A DNA stretch of 64,000 bases from a virus, in the IMG/VR virus record IMGVR_UViG_3300048793_000029, positions 1-64,000 of that record, one strand, 5' to 3'. This document shows, one piece after another, positions 31,147 through 39,853 of the stretch. Each line of letters opens with the position of its first letter. Positions within the stretch are counted from its first letter, which is position 1. The notes below the pieces were generated by a model, which saw only the letters and a program-made list of their open reading frames with translations, was not told the origin of the DNA and ran no database searches. A program made the translations under genes and the position numbers.

Positions 31147-32800
31147 CTACACCGCTGTTCTGGCTTGGCGTCAAGAGCAGATTGTTCGGATGCGGAAAGA
31201 GCCCGCATATCATTTTGGCTCTCTCGAGTATTACAAAGAAAACCCCGCTGAGTTCATTTCGCATTGGTGTGATACTTATGATCCTCGCAACGCTACGGGC
31301 GCCGCGATGGTACGGCCACCCTTTGTCTTGTTTCAACGGCAAACAGAGTTCGTAGAATTTCTTCAAGCATGCATTGCTGCGGAAGAAGGCGGACTGGTTG
31401 AGAAATCTCGTGACATGGGAGCCACGTGGCTTTGTTGCGCTTACTCAGTTTGGCTATGGCGCTTTGTGCCCGGTGCCTCGATCGGCTGGGGCAGTCGCAA
31501 GGCCGAACTGGTTGACAGACTGGGCGACGCCGACACGATCTTCGAAAAGATGCGTATGATCTTGCGCGAGCTACCGCCTGAGTTCTTGCCTGTGGGATTT
31601 GATCCTGGCAGTCACGCTGCTCACATGCGGATATTTAATCCCGAGAACGGGTCGTCGATTACCGGCGAAGGCGGCGACAACATAGGCCGCGGTGGCAGGA
31701 AGCTTGTCTACTTCAAGGACGAGAGTGCACATTACGAACACGCCGAAATGATTGAAGCTTCGCTGTCTGGCAATACGCGCGTGCAGATAGACCTGAGTTC
31801 AGTCCACGGCTTGGGAACGATCTTCCACCGCAAGCGTGAAGCCGGTGTTGACTGGGTGCCGGGTCATCCCGCGGTTAAGGGCCGTACCAATGTTTTCGTA
31901 ATGGACTGGCGTGACCACCCACTCAAGACGCAAGAGTGGTACGATCAGGAGAAATCGCACAAGGAGCAGGAAGGTCTGCTCCACATCTTCGCCCAAGAGG
32001 TAGACCGCAATTACGCTGCTTCGGTTGAGGGCGTCATCATTCCGGCCGAGTGGGTCAGCGCTGCGATTGACGCTGATAAGAAATTGAGCTTCAACGACTC
32101 GGGCATGTGGGCCGCGGCCCTTGACGTCGCCGATGCCGGGCTCGACACCAACGCGCTGGCCAAGCGCAAGGGCGTCGTGCTCAAGTCGGTTGATGAATGG
32201 GGCGAGCGCGACACCGGCAAGACAACGCGGCGCGCGGTTGAGGCCTGTCGAGATTGCGGTGTTGTAGACCTACAGTATGATTCGATCGGTGTTGGTGCTG
32301 GGGTCAAGGCCGAGTCCAACCGGCTGATCGAAGAAGGCTTGATGCCGAAGAACGTGTTCCTGGCGCCGTGGAACGCCGGTGCCGAGGTGCTCGACAAGGA
32401 CAAGAACTTAATCCCACACGACCGCAACTCGCCGCTCAATGGCGACTTCTTCGGCAACCTCAAGGCCCAGGGCTGGTGGCAGCTAAGGTTGCGGTTCGAG
32501 CGAACGTGGCGCGCGGTCAACGATCCGACGTTTACCTGGGAGCCCGGCCAACTGATATCCATACCGGGTACGCTGCCATTGCTTCGCAAGATCCAAAAAG
32601 AACTGTCGCAGGCCACGGCCTCGACCAACACGCGGATGAAACTGATTGTGGACAAGTCGCCCGAGGGTACGCGTTCGCCAAATTTGGCCGACGCCATCAT
32701 GATGGTTTACTGGCCCTTGAAGAGCGTGCGGCCGATGCAAGTTAGTGCCGGCATGCTGCAACGGGCCTCGATGCCGATGCGCGGTAGGACGCGGTTTTAA
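31082..32800 (+). CDS. terL: terminase large subunit
   Basis: 572 residues; ATG at 31082 has AAGGA six bases upstream. The ATPase shows the variant Walker A EKSRDMGATW (107-116), Walker B VYFKDES (near 220) and a coupling motif SSVHGLGTIF. The nuclease domain shows ALDVADAGLDTNAL (Asp), QYDSIGVGAG (Asp) and SPNLADAIMM (Asp), the three-acid RNase H-like centre. It packages DNA into proheads. The long overlap with the small subunit is unusual but the N terminus still reads as protein. Confidence 0.93.
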   Translation: MPALSNRIATSRRSRLDAWPPDYTAVLAWRQEQIVRMRKEPAYHFGSLEYYKENPAEFISHWCDTYDPRNATGAAMVRPPFVLFQRQTEFVEFLQACIAAEEGGLVEKSRDMGATWLCCAYSVWLWRFVPGASIGWGSRKAELVDRLGDADTIFEKMRMILRELPPEFLPVGFDPGSHAAHMRIFNPENGSSITGEGGDNIGRGGRKLVYFKDESAHYEHAEMIEASLSGNTRVQIDLSSVHGLGTIFHRKREAGVDWVPGHPAVKGRTNVFVMDWRDHPLKTQEWYDQEKSHKEQEGLLHIFAQEVDRNYAASVEGVIIPAEWVSAAIDADKKLSFNDSGMWAAALDVADAGLDTNALAKRKGVVLKSVDEWGERDTGKTTRRAVEACRDCGVVDLQYDSIGVGAGVKAESNRLIEEGLMPKNVFLAPWNAGAEVLDKDKNLIPHDRNSPLNGDFFGNLKAQGWWQLRLRFERTWRAVNDPTFTWEPGQLISIPGTLPLLRKIQKELSQATASTNTRMKLIVDKSPEGTRSPNLADAIMMVYWPLKSVRPMQVSAGMLQRASMPMRGRTRF

Positions 32801-32953
32801 GTGAAGAGTTCTACGCAGAAACCCTTTAGTGGGACGGTCACCACCTCGGACTACAACGGGATTAAGTTGCCCGCTCTGGTCACAGGACCCCGGCTGTCGA
32901 GGAAAAAGATGTCGGGTTGCCGAGTTGTCCTCGGCCTGCGTGGATCAAAATGA
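32801..32953 (+). CDS. possible 50-residue protein between terminase and portal
   Basis: GTG directly after the terminase stop opens a frame that ends in an ATGA overlap with the portal start. The product (MKSSTQKPFSGTVTTSDYNG, then LPALVTGPRLSRKK) is basic and shows no family. Support is positional only; no good ribosome site is seen, so reinitiation would be needed. Confidence 0.45.
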   Translation: MKSSTQKPFSGTVTTSDYNGIKLPALVTGPRLSRKKMSGCRVVLGLRGSK

Positions 32954-34653
32954 AACGCTCTAAGCTCAAAAAAATCCTCCAGGAGACCGTGCGCCAGGAG
33001 CGCCGTCGCGGTAAGCGTGTACCGAAGAAGGTCACTGTGGTCGAGGCTAATAAGCCGACCAAGCCGCCGTTCAAGGTTCATGACTTCACGCTGGCTCGCG
33101 CCAGGGCGCTGAAGAAGACACGCCAGTTGGACAGCAAGCCGCGTATCAATCCGTTCGAGCCGTACACCCCACCGCCGGGTGTTGTACCTGCAGGCCATAA
33201 CTTGGCGATGGACGAGGCGATGTCCAGCGCGCTGACCTGGGCGGCGCAAGCCACCATCTCCGGCATGTGGTCGGAGGGCTTGACGTTCCTCGGTTACGCA
33301 TATCTCTCCGAACTCAGCCAGCGCCCCGAATACCGCGTTATCAGTTCGGTGATCGCCACCGAGATGACCCGCAAGTGGATCAAGCTTGAGGCTTCCGAGG
33401 CCGCCGAGGAAGCCGAGGACAAGACCGATAAGATTAAGGAGCTGGAAGATTATCTCGACCGGCTCAATGTGCGCGATGTGTTCTACCAACTGGCGGAACA
33501 AGACGGCTTCTTCGGTCGCACGCATTTATACCTCGACACCGGCGACACTGACGATTGGGACGAGTTGGCACAGGACCTTGGCGACGGTCGCAACGACCGC
33601 AGCAAGATGAAGGTCAACCCAAAGAAGCCGCTGCAGCGCCTGGCTGTGATCGAGCCGATTTGGTGTTACCCTCAGCGCTACAACTCCAACGACCCGCTGC
33701 GACCGGACTGGTATAATCCAGAAGTCTGGTTCTGCATGTCCAAGGAGATCCACGCCTCGCGGCTACTGACGTTTGTCGGCAACAAGGTGCCGGACATCTT
33801 AAAGCCGGCTTACGCCTTTGGCGGCCTGTCGCGCAGCCAGATTGCCAAGCCCTATGTCGACAACTGGTTGACAACGCGCCAGTCGGTCAACGACCTGATC
33901 CACAGCTTCTCGGTGATGGTGCTGATGACCGATATGAGCGCGATGATTAGCTCCAGCAATGCGGCGCTCGATGGCTCGGACGCGGGCAGCACGACCGGCG
34001 ATGCCATGTTCAACCGGCTCGACATGTTTAACTCGCTGCGTGACAACCGCGGCATCTTCGCGCTTAACAAGGACACCGAGGACTTTAAGAACGTTATGAC
34101 GCCATTGAGTACCTTGGACTCACTGCAGGCGCAGAGCCAGGAGCACATGGCTTCGGTGTCGCGTATTCCGTTGGTTAAGCTGTTGGGCACCTCGCCTGCT
34201 GGGCTCAATGCTTCGAGCGAGGGCGAGATTCGCGCCTTCTACGACACCATCCACGCCTTCCAGGAGCAGTTCTTCCGCCCTGGCTTGTCGCGCGTTATTG
34301 ACTTCTGCCAGCTCAGTCTGTGGGGCGAGGTTGATCCGGCCATCACCATCAGGTTCGAGGAGCTGTGGTCGATCGACGCGCTGCAAGAGGCAACCATCCG
34401 CAAGATGGATGCCGAGACCGACGACATCCTTGTGAACGGCGTAGGGGCGGTGGCGCCTGAGGAAGTGCGACAGCGTATCGCGGCTGACGTTGACGCGCCG
34501 TATGCCAGCCTTGATGTAGAGGACATGCCGGAGCCGCCCGCGCCTGAGGTCGATCCCAAAACCGGTGAGCCTTTGAAGGGGCAGAACATAAGCTTGAGGG
34601 GCACCACCAAGAAGGGCGAGGGGCCGGCATCACAGAAGGCGGGTAAAGATTGA
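32950..34653 (+). CDS. portal protein (DUF1073-like)
   Basis: 567 residues from the ATG that overlaps the preceding stop; an upstream ATG-like start at 32917 is less likely. Basic N-terminal tail, then YLSELSQRPEYRVISSVIAT (entry of the wing domain), EQDGFFGRTHLYLD, IHASRLLTFVGNKVP and LNASSEGEIRAFYDTI, all typical of DUF1073/phage portal rings. The last 60 residues are Pro/Gly-rich and disordered. It forms the dodecameric DNA channel at the head vertex. Confidence 0.9.
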   Translation: MKRSKLKKILQETVRQERRRGKRVPKKVTVVEANKPTKPPFKVHDFTLARARALKKTRQLDSKPRINPFEPYTPPPGVVPAGHNLAMDEAMSSALTWAAQATISGMWSEGLTFLGYAYLSELSQRPEYRVISSVIATEMTRKWIKLEASEAAEEAEDKTDKIKELEDYLDRLNVRDVFYQLAEQDGFFGRTHLYLDTGDTDDWDELAQDLGDGRNDRSKMKVNPKKPLQRLAVIEPIWCYPQRYNSNDPLRPDWYNPEVWFCMSKEIHASRLLTFVGNKVPDILKPAYAFGGLSRSQIAKPYVDNWLTTRQSVNDLIHSFSVMVLMTDMSAMISSSNAALDGSDAGSTTGDAMFNRLDMFNSLRDNRGIFALNKDTEDFKNVMTPLSTLDSLQAQSQEHMASVSRIPLVKLLGTSPAGLNASSEGEIRAFYDTIHAFQEQFFRPGLSRVIDFCQLSLWGEVDPAITIRFEELWSIDALQEATIRKMDAETDDILVNGVGAVAPEEVRQRIAADVDAPYASLDVEDMPEPPAPEVDPKTGEPLKGQNISLRGTTKKGEGPASQKAGKD

Positions 34654-34838
34654 TGGCAGACGAACACCCGCGCTTGATCCAGCTTCGCGTCAAGAAGGTG
34701 TCAACCGCGCATCTGTACTCGAAAGTCAAAGTAGCTAGGCCAAGCCGGCGGGACTACTTATATTGGGCAGGCTTTGCCGTCGTGTTCGTTGTTGCCATTA
34801 TAGCTGCAGTCGTGCTCTTCGCCTTGATCCAGTTATGA
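34653..34838 (+). CDS. small protein with C-terminal membrane helix
   Basis: 61 residues; start overlaps the portal stop (TGATG). A polar basic N-terminal half (ADEHPRLIQLRVKKVST) is followed by DYLYWAGFAVVFVVAII and AAVVLFALIQL, one long transmembrane helix. First of four tightly packed small genes between portal and Mu-F-like protein. A holin-like or membrane-docking role is possible but unsupported. Confidence 0.6.
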   Translation: MADEHPRLIQLRVKKVSTAHLYSKVKVARPSRRDYLYWAGFAVVFVVAIIAAVVLFALIQL

Positions 34839-34951
34839 TTGTTACCTCCCGGCGCCTTCGACGACTCCTCAACCACAGGTCAGCCGTAGTGAAGACGAGT
34901 GCAGTCGAGCGCCGGGACGGGTTTCATGGCACAGATTATTGGCTACGGTAG
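34835..34951 (+). CDS. possible 38-residue basic peptide
   Basis: ATG overlaps the previous stop (ATGA). MIVTSRRLRRLLNHRSAVVK, then an acidic-basic tail ending DYWLR. Short and without family; accepted only because of the overlap at its start. The following peptide starts inside it. Confidence 0.35.
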   Translation: MIVTSRRLRRLLNHRSAVVKTSAVERRDGFHGTDYWLR

Positions 34952-35009
34952 TTTGCTGGTGGTAATGATTGTGCTGTCGATGGTGGTGCTTAGAGTGACG
35001 ATGGGTTGA
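34926..35009 (+). CDS. possible 27-residue membrane peptide
   Basis: MAQIIGYGSLLVVMIVLSMV and a short tail make a single hydrophobic helix. It starts inside the preceding frame and ends one base before the next ATG. Could be translated as part of the small-gene cluster; evidence is weak. Confidence 0.35.
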   Translation: MAQIIGYGSLLVVMIVLSMVVLRVTMG

Positions 35010-35010
35010 T

Positions 35011-35202
35011 ATGAGCCTTACCACTGTTCATCTAAGAGACGCGCTTGCCGCCGAAGGGGTCCTGTTCGTAAGGATCACCAGGAGACGTGAGTACCACGAT
35101 ATGTTGCCACCGGTGCCTTGGGTCATTCGCAATAATAATGGCTTGTTGTCTCTCGCTGCAATAATCGTGATCAGTGCAATAGCTTGTCTGCTGGCGTCCT
35201 AA
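35011..35202 (+). CDS. small protein with C-terminal membrane helix
   Basis: 63 residues. The first 40 are polar (LTTVHLRDALAAEGVLFVRI) and the last 20 (LLSLAAIIVISAIACLLAS) form a transmembrane helix ending at the C terminus, the same plan as the 34653 gene. Stop overlaps the Mu-F-like start (TAATG). Confidence 0.55.
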   Translation: MSLTTVHLRDALAAEGVLFVRITRRREYHDMLPPVPWVIRNNNGLLSLAAIIVISAIACLLAS

Positions 35203-36020
35203 TGGCCCCTTACATCTACCGCAAGGATCGCGATCGCACTGACAAGGTGCTACGCCCCGTGCGCCCTAATATTGGCCTCGAGGTAGCCTACCGGCGTCGG
35301 CTGGTTGAGCTGATTGAGAAGATGGGCGTCTCAGTCCAGCACTGGATCGAGCAGCAGTACAAGCGGTTGCGGCCCGAGATGGCGCAAGACGCAACGCCTG
35401 CCAGCGAGCTACAGGCCGCCGTCCAGCAGCTGGTGCGCCAGTGGATGTACAACTTCGACCAAGCCGCCACTGAGCTGGCCCATTACTTTGCGCAGGACGT
35501 CAGCCAGCGCAGCGATGCGGCTCTCTTATCGGCCTTGAGGAAGGGCGGCTTTGCGGTCGGCTTTACCATGACGCCGGCGATGCGTGACATCATTGACGCC
35601 ACGGTTCATCAGAATGTCGCGCTGATAAAGTCAATCCCGGCTACATACCTCAGTCAAGTTGAAGGTATGGTGATGCGGTCGGTCCAGACCGGTCGCGATA
35701 TTGGCGGACTGGCTAAAGAGCTTCGAGAACAGTTAGGCGTCACTAAGCGGCGGGCCGCGCTTATAGCGCGTAGCCAGAACAACTTGGCGACTGCTGCCAT
35801 GCAGCGTGCCAGACAAAAAGAAATGAAGATTACCGAAGCTATTTGGATGCATTCTCACGGTGGCAAGACGCCGAGGCCAAGCCACGTCAAGAACAACGGT
35901 AAGCGGTATAAAATATCTGAAGGCTGGTATGACCCCGATGAGGGGAAATTTATCCTGCCTGGCGAATTGATAAACTGCCGTTGCGTGTCGCGTTCGGTCA
36001 TACCGGGACTTGACATGTGA
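35202..36020 (+). CDS. Mu gpF/SPP1 gp7-like head morphogenesis protein
   Basis: 272 residues from the ATG at 35202 that overlaps the previous stop. The C-terminal domain shows the family pattern: TKRRAALIARSQNNLATAAM, WMHSHGGKTPRPSHVKNNGK and PGELINCRCVSRSVIP. Such proteins are minor capsid components bound to the portal and may enter with the DNA. The N-terminal half is helical. Next to the portal, as in most phages. Confidence 0.88.
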   Translation: MAPYIYRKDRDRTDKVLRPVRPNIGLEVAYRRRLVELIEKMGVSVQHWIEQQYKRLRPEMAQDATPASELQAAVQQLVRQWMYNFDQAATELAHYFAQDVSQRSDAALLSALRKGGFAVGFTMTPAMRDIIDATVHQNVALIKSIPATYLSQVEGMVMRSVQTGRDIGGLAKELREQLGVTKRRAALIARSQNNLATAAMQRARQKEMKITEAIWMHSHGGKTPRPSHVKNNGKRYKISEGWYDPDEGKFILPGELINCRCVSRSVIPGLDM

Positions 36021-36529
36021 CCATCTTCTCTGAACGCCGTCACTTGGCGCGAGTGCTGTCACACTCAAAGCTGCGTAAGTTCACCGACCCCGAGTTGATA
36101 CAGTGTGCAGTCGACGGCCTTACGGTCACTGAGACTTGTTACCGACTTGAAGCGGCCAAGACCACCATCGCCTACCATGCCAAGCGCATAGGGTTGGTGT
36201 TTCCGCAGCGTCGTCGTCGGCTATATTTCACCGAGCAGGACGACGAACTTATCCGCAAGTGTGCTCGCGGCGAAATAGGGCTGTCCAAGGTTGCTGGTGC
36301 TACCAACTGTTCGTTCAGCTCGGTCAGGCTTCGCGCTCTTACCATTGGCGCGCCGATACCATTCAAGAAGCGGCTGCGGAAGAAAGACCCAAAAATCTAT
36401 GCCATGCGCGACTATGACTTGGGCCATCAGATATCAGTTGGCAAGGACAAGTTGCTGATCATGCTACGACGCATCCATGTTACCCCGCGTGATGAGGTCT
36501 ACCCTGGCAGCGTCAAGGTAAAAGAATGA
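36017..36529 (+). CDS. DNA-binding protein with two HTH-like segments
   Basis: 170 residues from a GTG that overlaps the previous stop (GTGA). Two similar helical segments, FTDPELIQCAVDGLTVTETC, then YRLEAAKTTIAYHAKRIGL, and FTEQDDELIRKCARGEIGL, then SKVAGATNCSFSSVRLRAL, look like tandem helix-turn-helix units of the kind seen in phage regulators and GcrA-like or homing proteins without nuclease. It lies between the Mu-F-like gene and a fibre cassette. Role unknown. Confidence 0.6.
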   Translation: MTIFSERRHLARVLSHSKLRKFTDPELIQCAVDGLTVTETCYRLEAAKTTIAYHAKRIGLVFPQRRRRLYFTEQDDELIRKCARGEIGLSKVAGATNCSFSSVRLRALTIGAPIPFKKRLRKKDPKIYAMRDYDLGHQISVGKDKLLIMLRRIHVTPRDEVYPGSVKVKE

Positions 36530-37761
36530 CGACCACGTCCCAGATTATTCGGCAGTGTGAGTCGTTGCTGGCCCAATGCGTCATCGCGGCCAACGAGGCG
36601 GCAGCCGCGGCAGCTTCTCTGGCTGGTTCAGCTCCACTAAACTCTCCTAATTTCACCGGACTGCCGACGGCACCGACGCCGGCGCAGAATAGTAACTCGG
36701 CGTTGTTGGCGACCACTGCCTACTTCGATCGGCTGCTGGGCACCTCCAATGGCGTGGCGACGCTTGACGCCACCGGGCGTATTCCAACCGCTGAGCTGCC
36801 ATCGTCGGTGCTTGGCGGTTTGAGTTATCTCGGTGTTTGGAATGGTAGTACTAACTCGCCACATCTTGCCTCTGGCAGCGGTATCAGCGGCAATTTCTAC
36901 ATCTGCAACGTCGCCGGCACTGCTACAGTTTCTGGCGTCTCCACCTGGAGCGTCGGCGATTGGATTGTCTACAGTGGTGGCTCCGACAATACTTGGCACC
37001 GTGTTTCGCCAACCTATACGACCGTCACTGGCATCACGCTGAGCAACCTGGCGGTTCAGGCCGGCAGCACGTTGGTCGGCAACAACGGCACTGGGGCGGC
37101 GTCGCCCACGGCCATCCCTATCAGTACCATCACGTCCGCGGTGCCGGACATGGTGGGGGCATCCGGGACCGCAGTCGGCGTCAGGGGTTTGGTACCGGCA
37201 CCGGCCGCAGGTGACGGCACCGACCCGAAGTATTTAACGGCGCGCGGTACTTGGGATGATGCCCCGACCCCCGACTTGTCAGCTTATGCGCTGTTGGCGG
37301 GGCCGGCGTTCAGCGGCACGCCGACTACCGCAACGGTGGCGCGTGACACTAACTCGACGGCGATTGCTACCGCGCAGTTCGTCCTCGCCCAGCTTGCCGC
37401 TACTGAGACGCCGGTAGTTGATGGTACAGCATCGGCTGGGACCTCAACCCACGGCGCCCGCATCGATCACATCCATCCTACCGACACGTCAAGAGCTGCT
37501 GCGGCAGCCTTGGCTGCTTACGCGCCGATACCGACGAACGGTACTATGCCAGTTGGATGGTCCGGTCCGGTGCTGTTAAGTGGTGTTAGCTTCGTTTCTG
37601 ATGAGGCAACGGTAGCTGGATCAGCATTAAATTTGTGCAACTTTAATTTGGCTACCACCACTGTAAATGGCGCTGGCACCCCACAAAGTGGCACTTGGAG
37701 AAATATTACTGGAAACCAAGTTCCCCAATATTATATAGGTCTTTTTGTTAGAATAGCTTAA
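36526..37761 (+). CDS. tail-fibre-like protein
   Basis: 411 residues, low in charged residues. LNSPNFTGLPTAPTPAQNSN (38-57) and a second copy PAFSGTPTTATVARDTNSTA near 270 are repeats typical of phage tail fibres; ATGRIPTAELP and STHGARIDHIHP also recur in fibres. The last 60 residues have lower GC than the gene body, as if exchanged. Its position inside the head module is odd. ATGA overlap with the gene upstream. Confidence 0.75.
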   Translation: MTTTSQIIRQCESLLAQCVIAANEAAAAAASLAGSAPLNSPNFTGLPTAPTPAQNSNSALLATTAYFDRLLGTSNGVATLDATGRIPTAELPSSVLGGLSYLGVWNGSTNSPHLASGSGISGNFYICNVAGTATVSGVSTWSVGDWIVYSGGSDNTWHRVSPTYTTVTGITLSNLAVQAGSTLVGNNGTGAASPTAIPISTITSAVPDMVGASGTAVGVRGLVPAPAAGDGTDPKYLTARGTWDDAPTPDLSAYALLAGPAFSGTPTTATVARDTNSTAIATAQFVLAQLAATETPVVDGTASAGTSTHGARIDHIHPTDTSRAAAAALAAYAPIPTNGTMPVGWSGPVLLSGVSFVSDEATVAGSALNLCNFNLATTTVNGAGTPQSGTWRNITGNQVPQYYIGLFVRIA

Positions 37762-37773
37762 ACGGAAAAACAA

Positions 37774-38220
37774 ATGACACTGGCATACACAACGGTCGCT
37801 GATTGCCAATGGGCTGACGCTGCTCATACTATGATTAATTGCCAAGTAACGTTTGATACATTAGGGACTGTGCCATTTACAGCAACTGCTACAGATTACG
37901 AAGCACATGGCGCTGAAATTTTCAACAGAGCAGTTGCTGGCGACTTTGGCGCAATTGCTGCTTATGTGGCACCACCCGCGCCGATTCCAAGTTGTCAGCT
38001 CTGGCAGTTGCAGTCGGTTATGACACCGACGCAGTGGACCGCGGCACAAGCTGCGGTTGCTGCGCTCAACAATTCGGCGGTGTCGGCGTTCTTCGCGCAC
38101 GGCACCAATGTAATTCCAGCCAACTCAACGACGCTACTCGCGCTCGGTGAGGCTATAGGCTTAACGGCAGATCAGATCACGGCGCTAGTCACAGCTGCGG
38201 CGCTTGTTTCAATACCGTGA
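37774..38220 (+). CDS. fibre-associated protein, possible assembly factor
   Basis: 148 residues. YTTVADCQWADAAHTMINCQ, then VPFTATATDYEAHGAEIFNR and GDFGAIAAYVAPP, is a pattern I recall for small proteins encoded after tail fibres, often called fibre assembly or tail proteins. The C-terminal part is helical (LTADQITALVTAAA). GTGA overlap with the next gene. Confidence 0.55.
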   Translation: MTLAYTTVADCQWADAAHTMINCQVTFDTLGTVPFTATATDYEAHGAEIFNRAVAGDFGAIAAYVAPPAPIPSCQLWQLQSVMTPTQWTAAQAAVAALNNSAVSAFFAHGTNVIPANSTTLLALGEAIGLTADQITALVTAAALVSIP

Positions 38221-38417
38221 CCGTAATCTGGCTGATTTGGATTGGTTGCTTCGTTGTAAGCCTCGGCGCGCTGGAAGCGGTCAGCTATTATCGCAACGGC
38301 ACAGCGGGCACGCTGTCCGATCACGTCCGCAAGTGGACGCGTCAGTGGCCAATCATTCCGTTCTGGTTTGGTGTACTGGTTGGTGTTCTGTCTATGCACT
38401 TCTGGGCTCATGCATGA
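38217..38417 (+). CDS. small two-span membrane protein
   Basis: 66 residues from a GTG overlapping the previous stop (GTGA). Two hydrophobic segments, VIWLIWIGCFVVSLGALEAV and PIIPFWFGVLVGVLSMHFW, flank a polar GTLSDHVRKWTRQ. Proteins with this GTLSDHVR pattern are found in other phages. A holin-like role is possible but not shown; no endolysin is adjacent. Confidence 0.6.
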   Translation: MTVIWLIWIGCFVVSLGALEAVSYYRNGTAGTLSDHVRKWTRQWPIIPFWFGVLVGVLSMHFWAHA

Positions 38418-38433
38418 TGAGGAAAATGCGGCA

Positions 38434-39006
38434 ATGAAAAAGATAATTACTGCCATCGTGCTAGCTTGTGCTTGGCTGTTGGCGCCGCTGCCGGCTAATG
38501 CTGTCGTTGTAGTGTCATCCTGCTCATCGATAACGGCGGTGACGGGCTTCAGCGGTGACTTGTATATTGATACGTCAGGTAAGCTGTGTATCAATGCAAG
38601 TACCACTTCGTTGCCCCCCAACGCCGCCCAGGAAACCGGCGGCAATCTCGCGGCGATCTTGTCGGCTATTCAATCACCGCTTGCTGGTGTTTCCGAATCG
38701 CATAGCGCAGCGGCGGAATCATCGCGGGTTGCCAAAAACTCCGCTGGTAACGTAATCAGCATATCCGGCTCTGCCGCTGCCGGTTCCTACATCATGCTTT
38801 TCGATCTTACTGCCGCACCTAGCAATGGTGGTGTGACACCGAAGAAATGCTGGGGACCGATGGCATCGAGTGGACCGTTTTCGTTTTCATGGGGTGTCGG
38901 GCCAACCCTTACGATGGCGACCGGGATAACGGTCGTCTCTAGCTCAACCGGCTGCTTCACGCAGACATTAACCAACGCCAACTTCATCAGCGTGGAGTAT
39001 CAGTAA
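38434..39006 (+). CDS. exported fibre-like protein with signal peptide
   Basis: 190 residues from the ATG at 38434; an ATG at 38410 is the alternative. MKKIITAIVLACAWLLAPLP followed by ANA is a textbook Sec signal peptide with an AxA cleavage site. The mature part is Ser/Thr/Gly-rich and beta-rich (ISGSAAAGSYIMLFDLTAAP, then TVVSSSTGCFTQTL) with several cysteines, consistent with a periplasmic or surface protein. First of four adjacent exported proteins. Confidence 0.7.
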   Translation: MKKIITAIVLACAWLLAPLPANAVVVVSSCSSITAVTGFSGDLYIDTSGKLCINASTTSLPPNAAQETGGNLAAILSAIQSPLAGVSESHSAAAESSRVAKNSAGNVISISGSAAAGSYIMLFDLTAAPSNGGVTPKKCWGPMASSGPFSFSWGVGPTLTMATGITVVSSSTGCFTQTLTNANFISVEYQ

Positions 39007-39851
39007 TGAAAAAGATTTTAGCTCTTATCGCTGGGCTGCTGCTTGTTTCGGCTGCTTACGCGCAGAACTCATCCTCCACTCCTAAATATGCGCCGAATAG
39101 CGTTGTCTTTACTTACAACGATGGCGTTCATTGTACTAATTCTGTTTGTACCTTTCCTATTCCGGCCAACGTCAGTATTATTTATATCGATGGCGTTGGC
39201 GCTGGCGGCCCTGGCGGTGGCGGTCAGGTTACTTCCGGCGCTGGTGGAGGTGGTGGTGGCTCAGGCGAAGAGGTTACTGGACTCCCGCTGCCGGTAACTC
39301 CTGGGGCAACTCTCACTATCACCATCCCAGTAACAACGTCAGGAGGTGCTATTGCTGGTGTTGGCACAGACCCGGCTGCGCTCACCATAACTTCATCCCC
39401 AAGTCTAGCCGTTCCTTTTCCATCACTCGGTGCTGGCATCCACGGATTAGCCGGGGCTGCTACTGTTGGCGGGACTGGCGGCGCGGGCGGTGGCCCTGGC
39501 GGTGTCGCTGGCGGCGCTGCAAACGTAGCTGGTGGCAATGCATCTAATACCGGACGGTCAACTTATTACAAGACAGGAAACGGCGGCGGCGGCGGCGGCA
39601 GCACAGCATCAACTCCAGGCTTTGGCGGAACCTCTGGCGCTTACATTACACTCGGCGCTGGGGCATTAGGAAATGCTGGCGGCGGCCTAGGAGGCAATGC
39701 TCAATTTGGTCCCGGCGGCGCAGGCGGCGGCGGCACTACTCCCTCGGTAGGCTTGGCTCCCGCAAGCGGGTTCGGCGGTGGCGGTGGTGGTGGTGGCCAG
39801 AATAATGCTGGCGGGGCCGGAGGTCCGGCTTTTGTCCAGATCAGGTATTAA
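39006..39851 (+). CDS. exported glycine-rich protein
   Basis: 281 residues; start overlaps the previous stop (TAATG). KKILALIAGLLLVSAAYA is a Sec signal peptide. The mature chain is about one third glycine (GVGAGGPGGGG and GGGGGSTASTP type stretches), like the Gly-rich tips of phage fibre adhesins. Two cysteines in HCTNSVC. Probably forms polyglycine helices. Surface binding is inferred. Confidence 0.7.
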   Translation: MKKILALIAGLLLVSAAYAQNSSSTPKYAPNSVVFTYNDGVHCTNSVCTFPIPANVSIIYIDGVGAGGPGGGGQVTSGAGGGGGGSGEEVTGLPLPVTPGATLTITIPVTTSGGAIAGVGTDPAALTITSSPSLAVPFPSLGAGIHGLAGAATVGGTGGAGGGPGGVAGGAANVAGGNASNTGRSTYYKTGNGGGGGGSTASTPGFGGTSGAYITLGAGALGNAGGGLGGNAQFGPGGAGGGGTTPSVGLAPASGFGGGGGGGGQNNAGGAGGPAFVQIRY

Positions 39852-39853
39852 GC

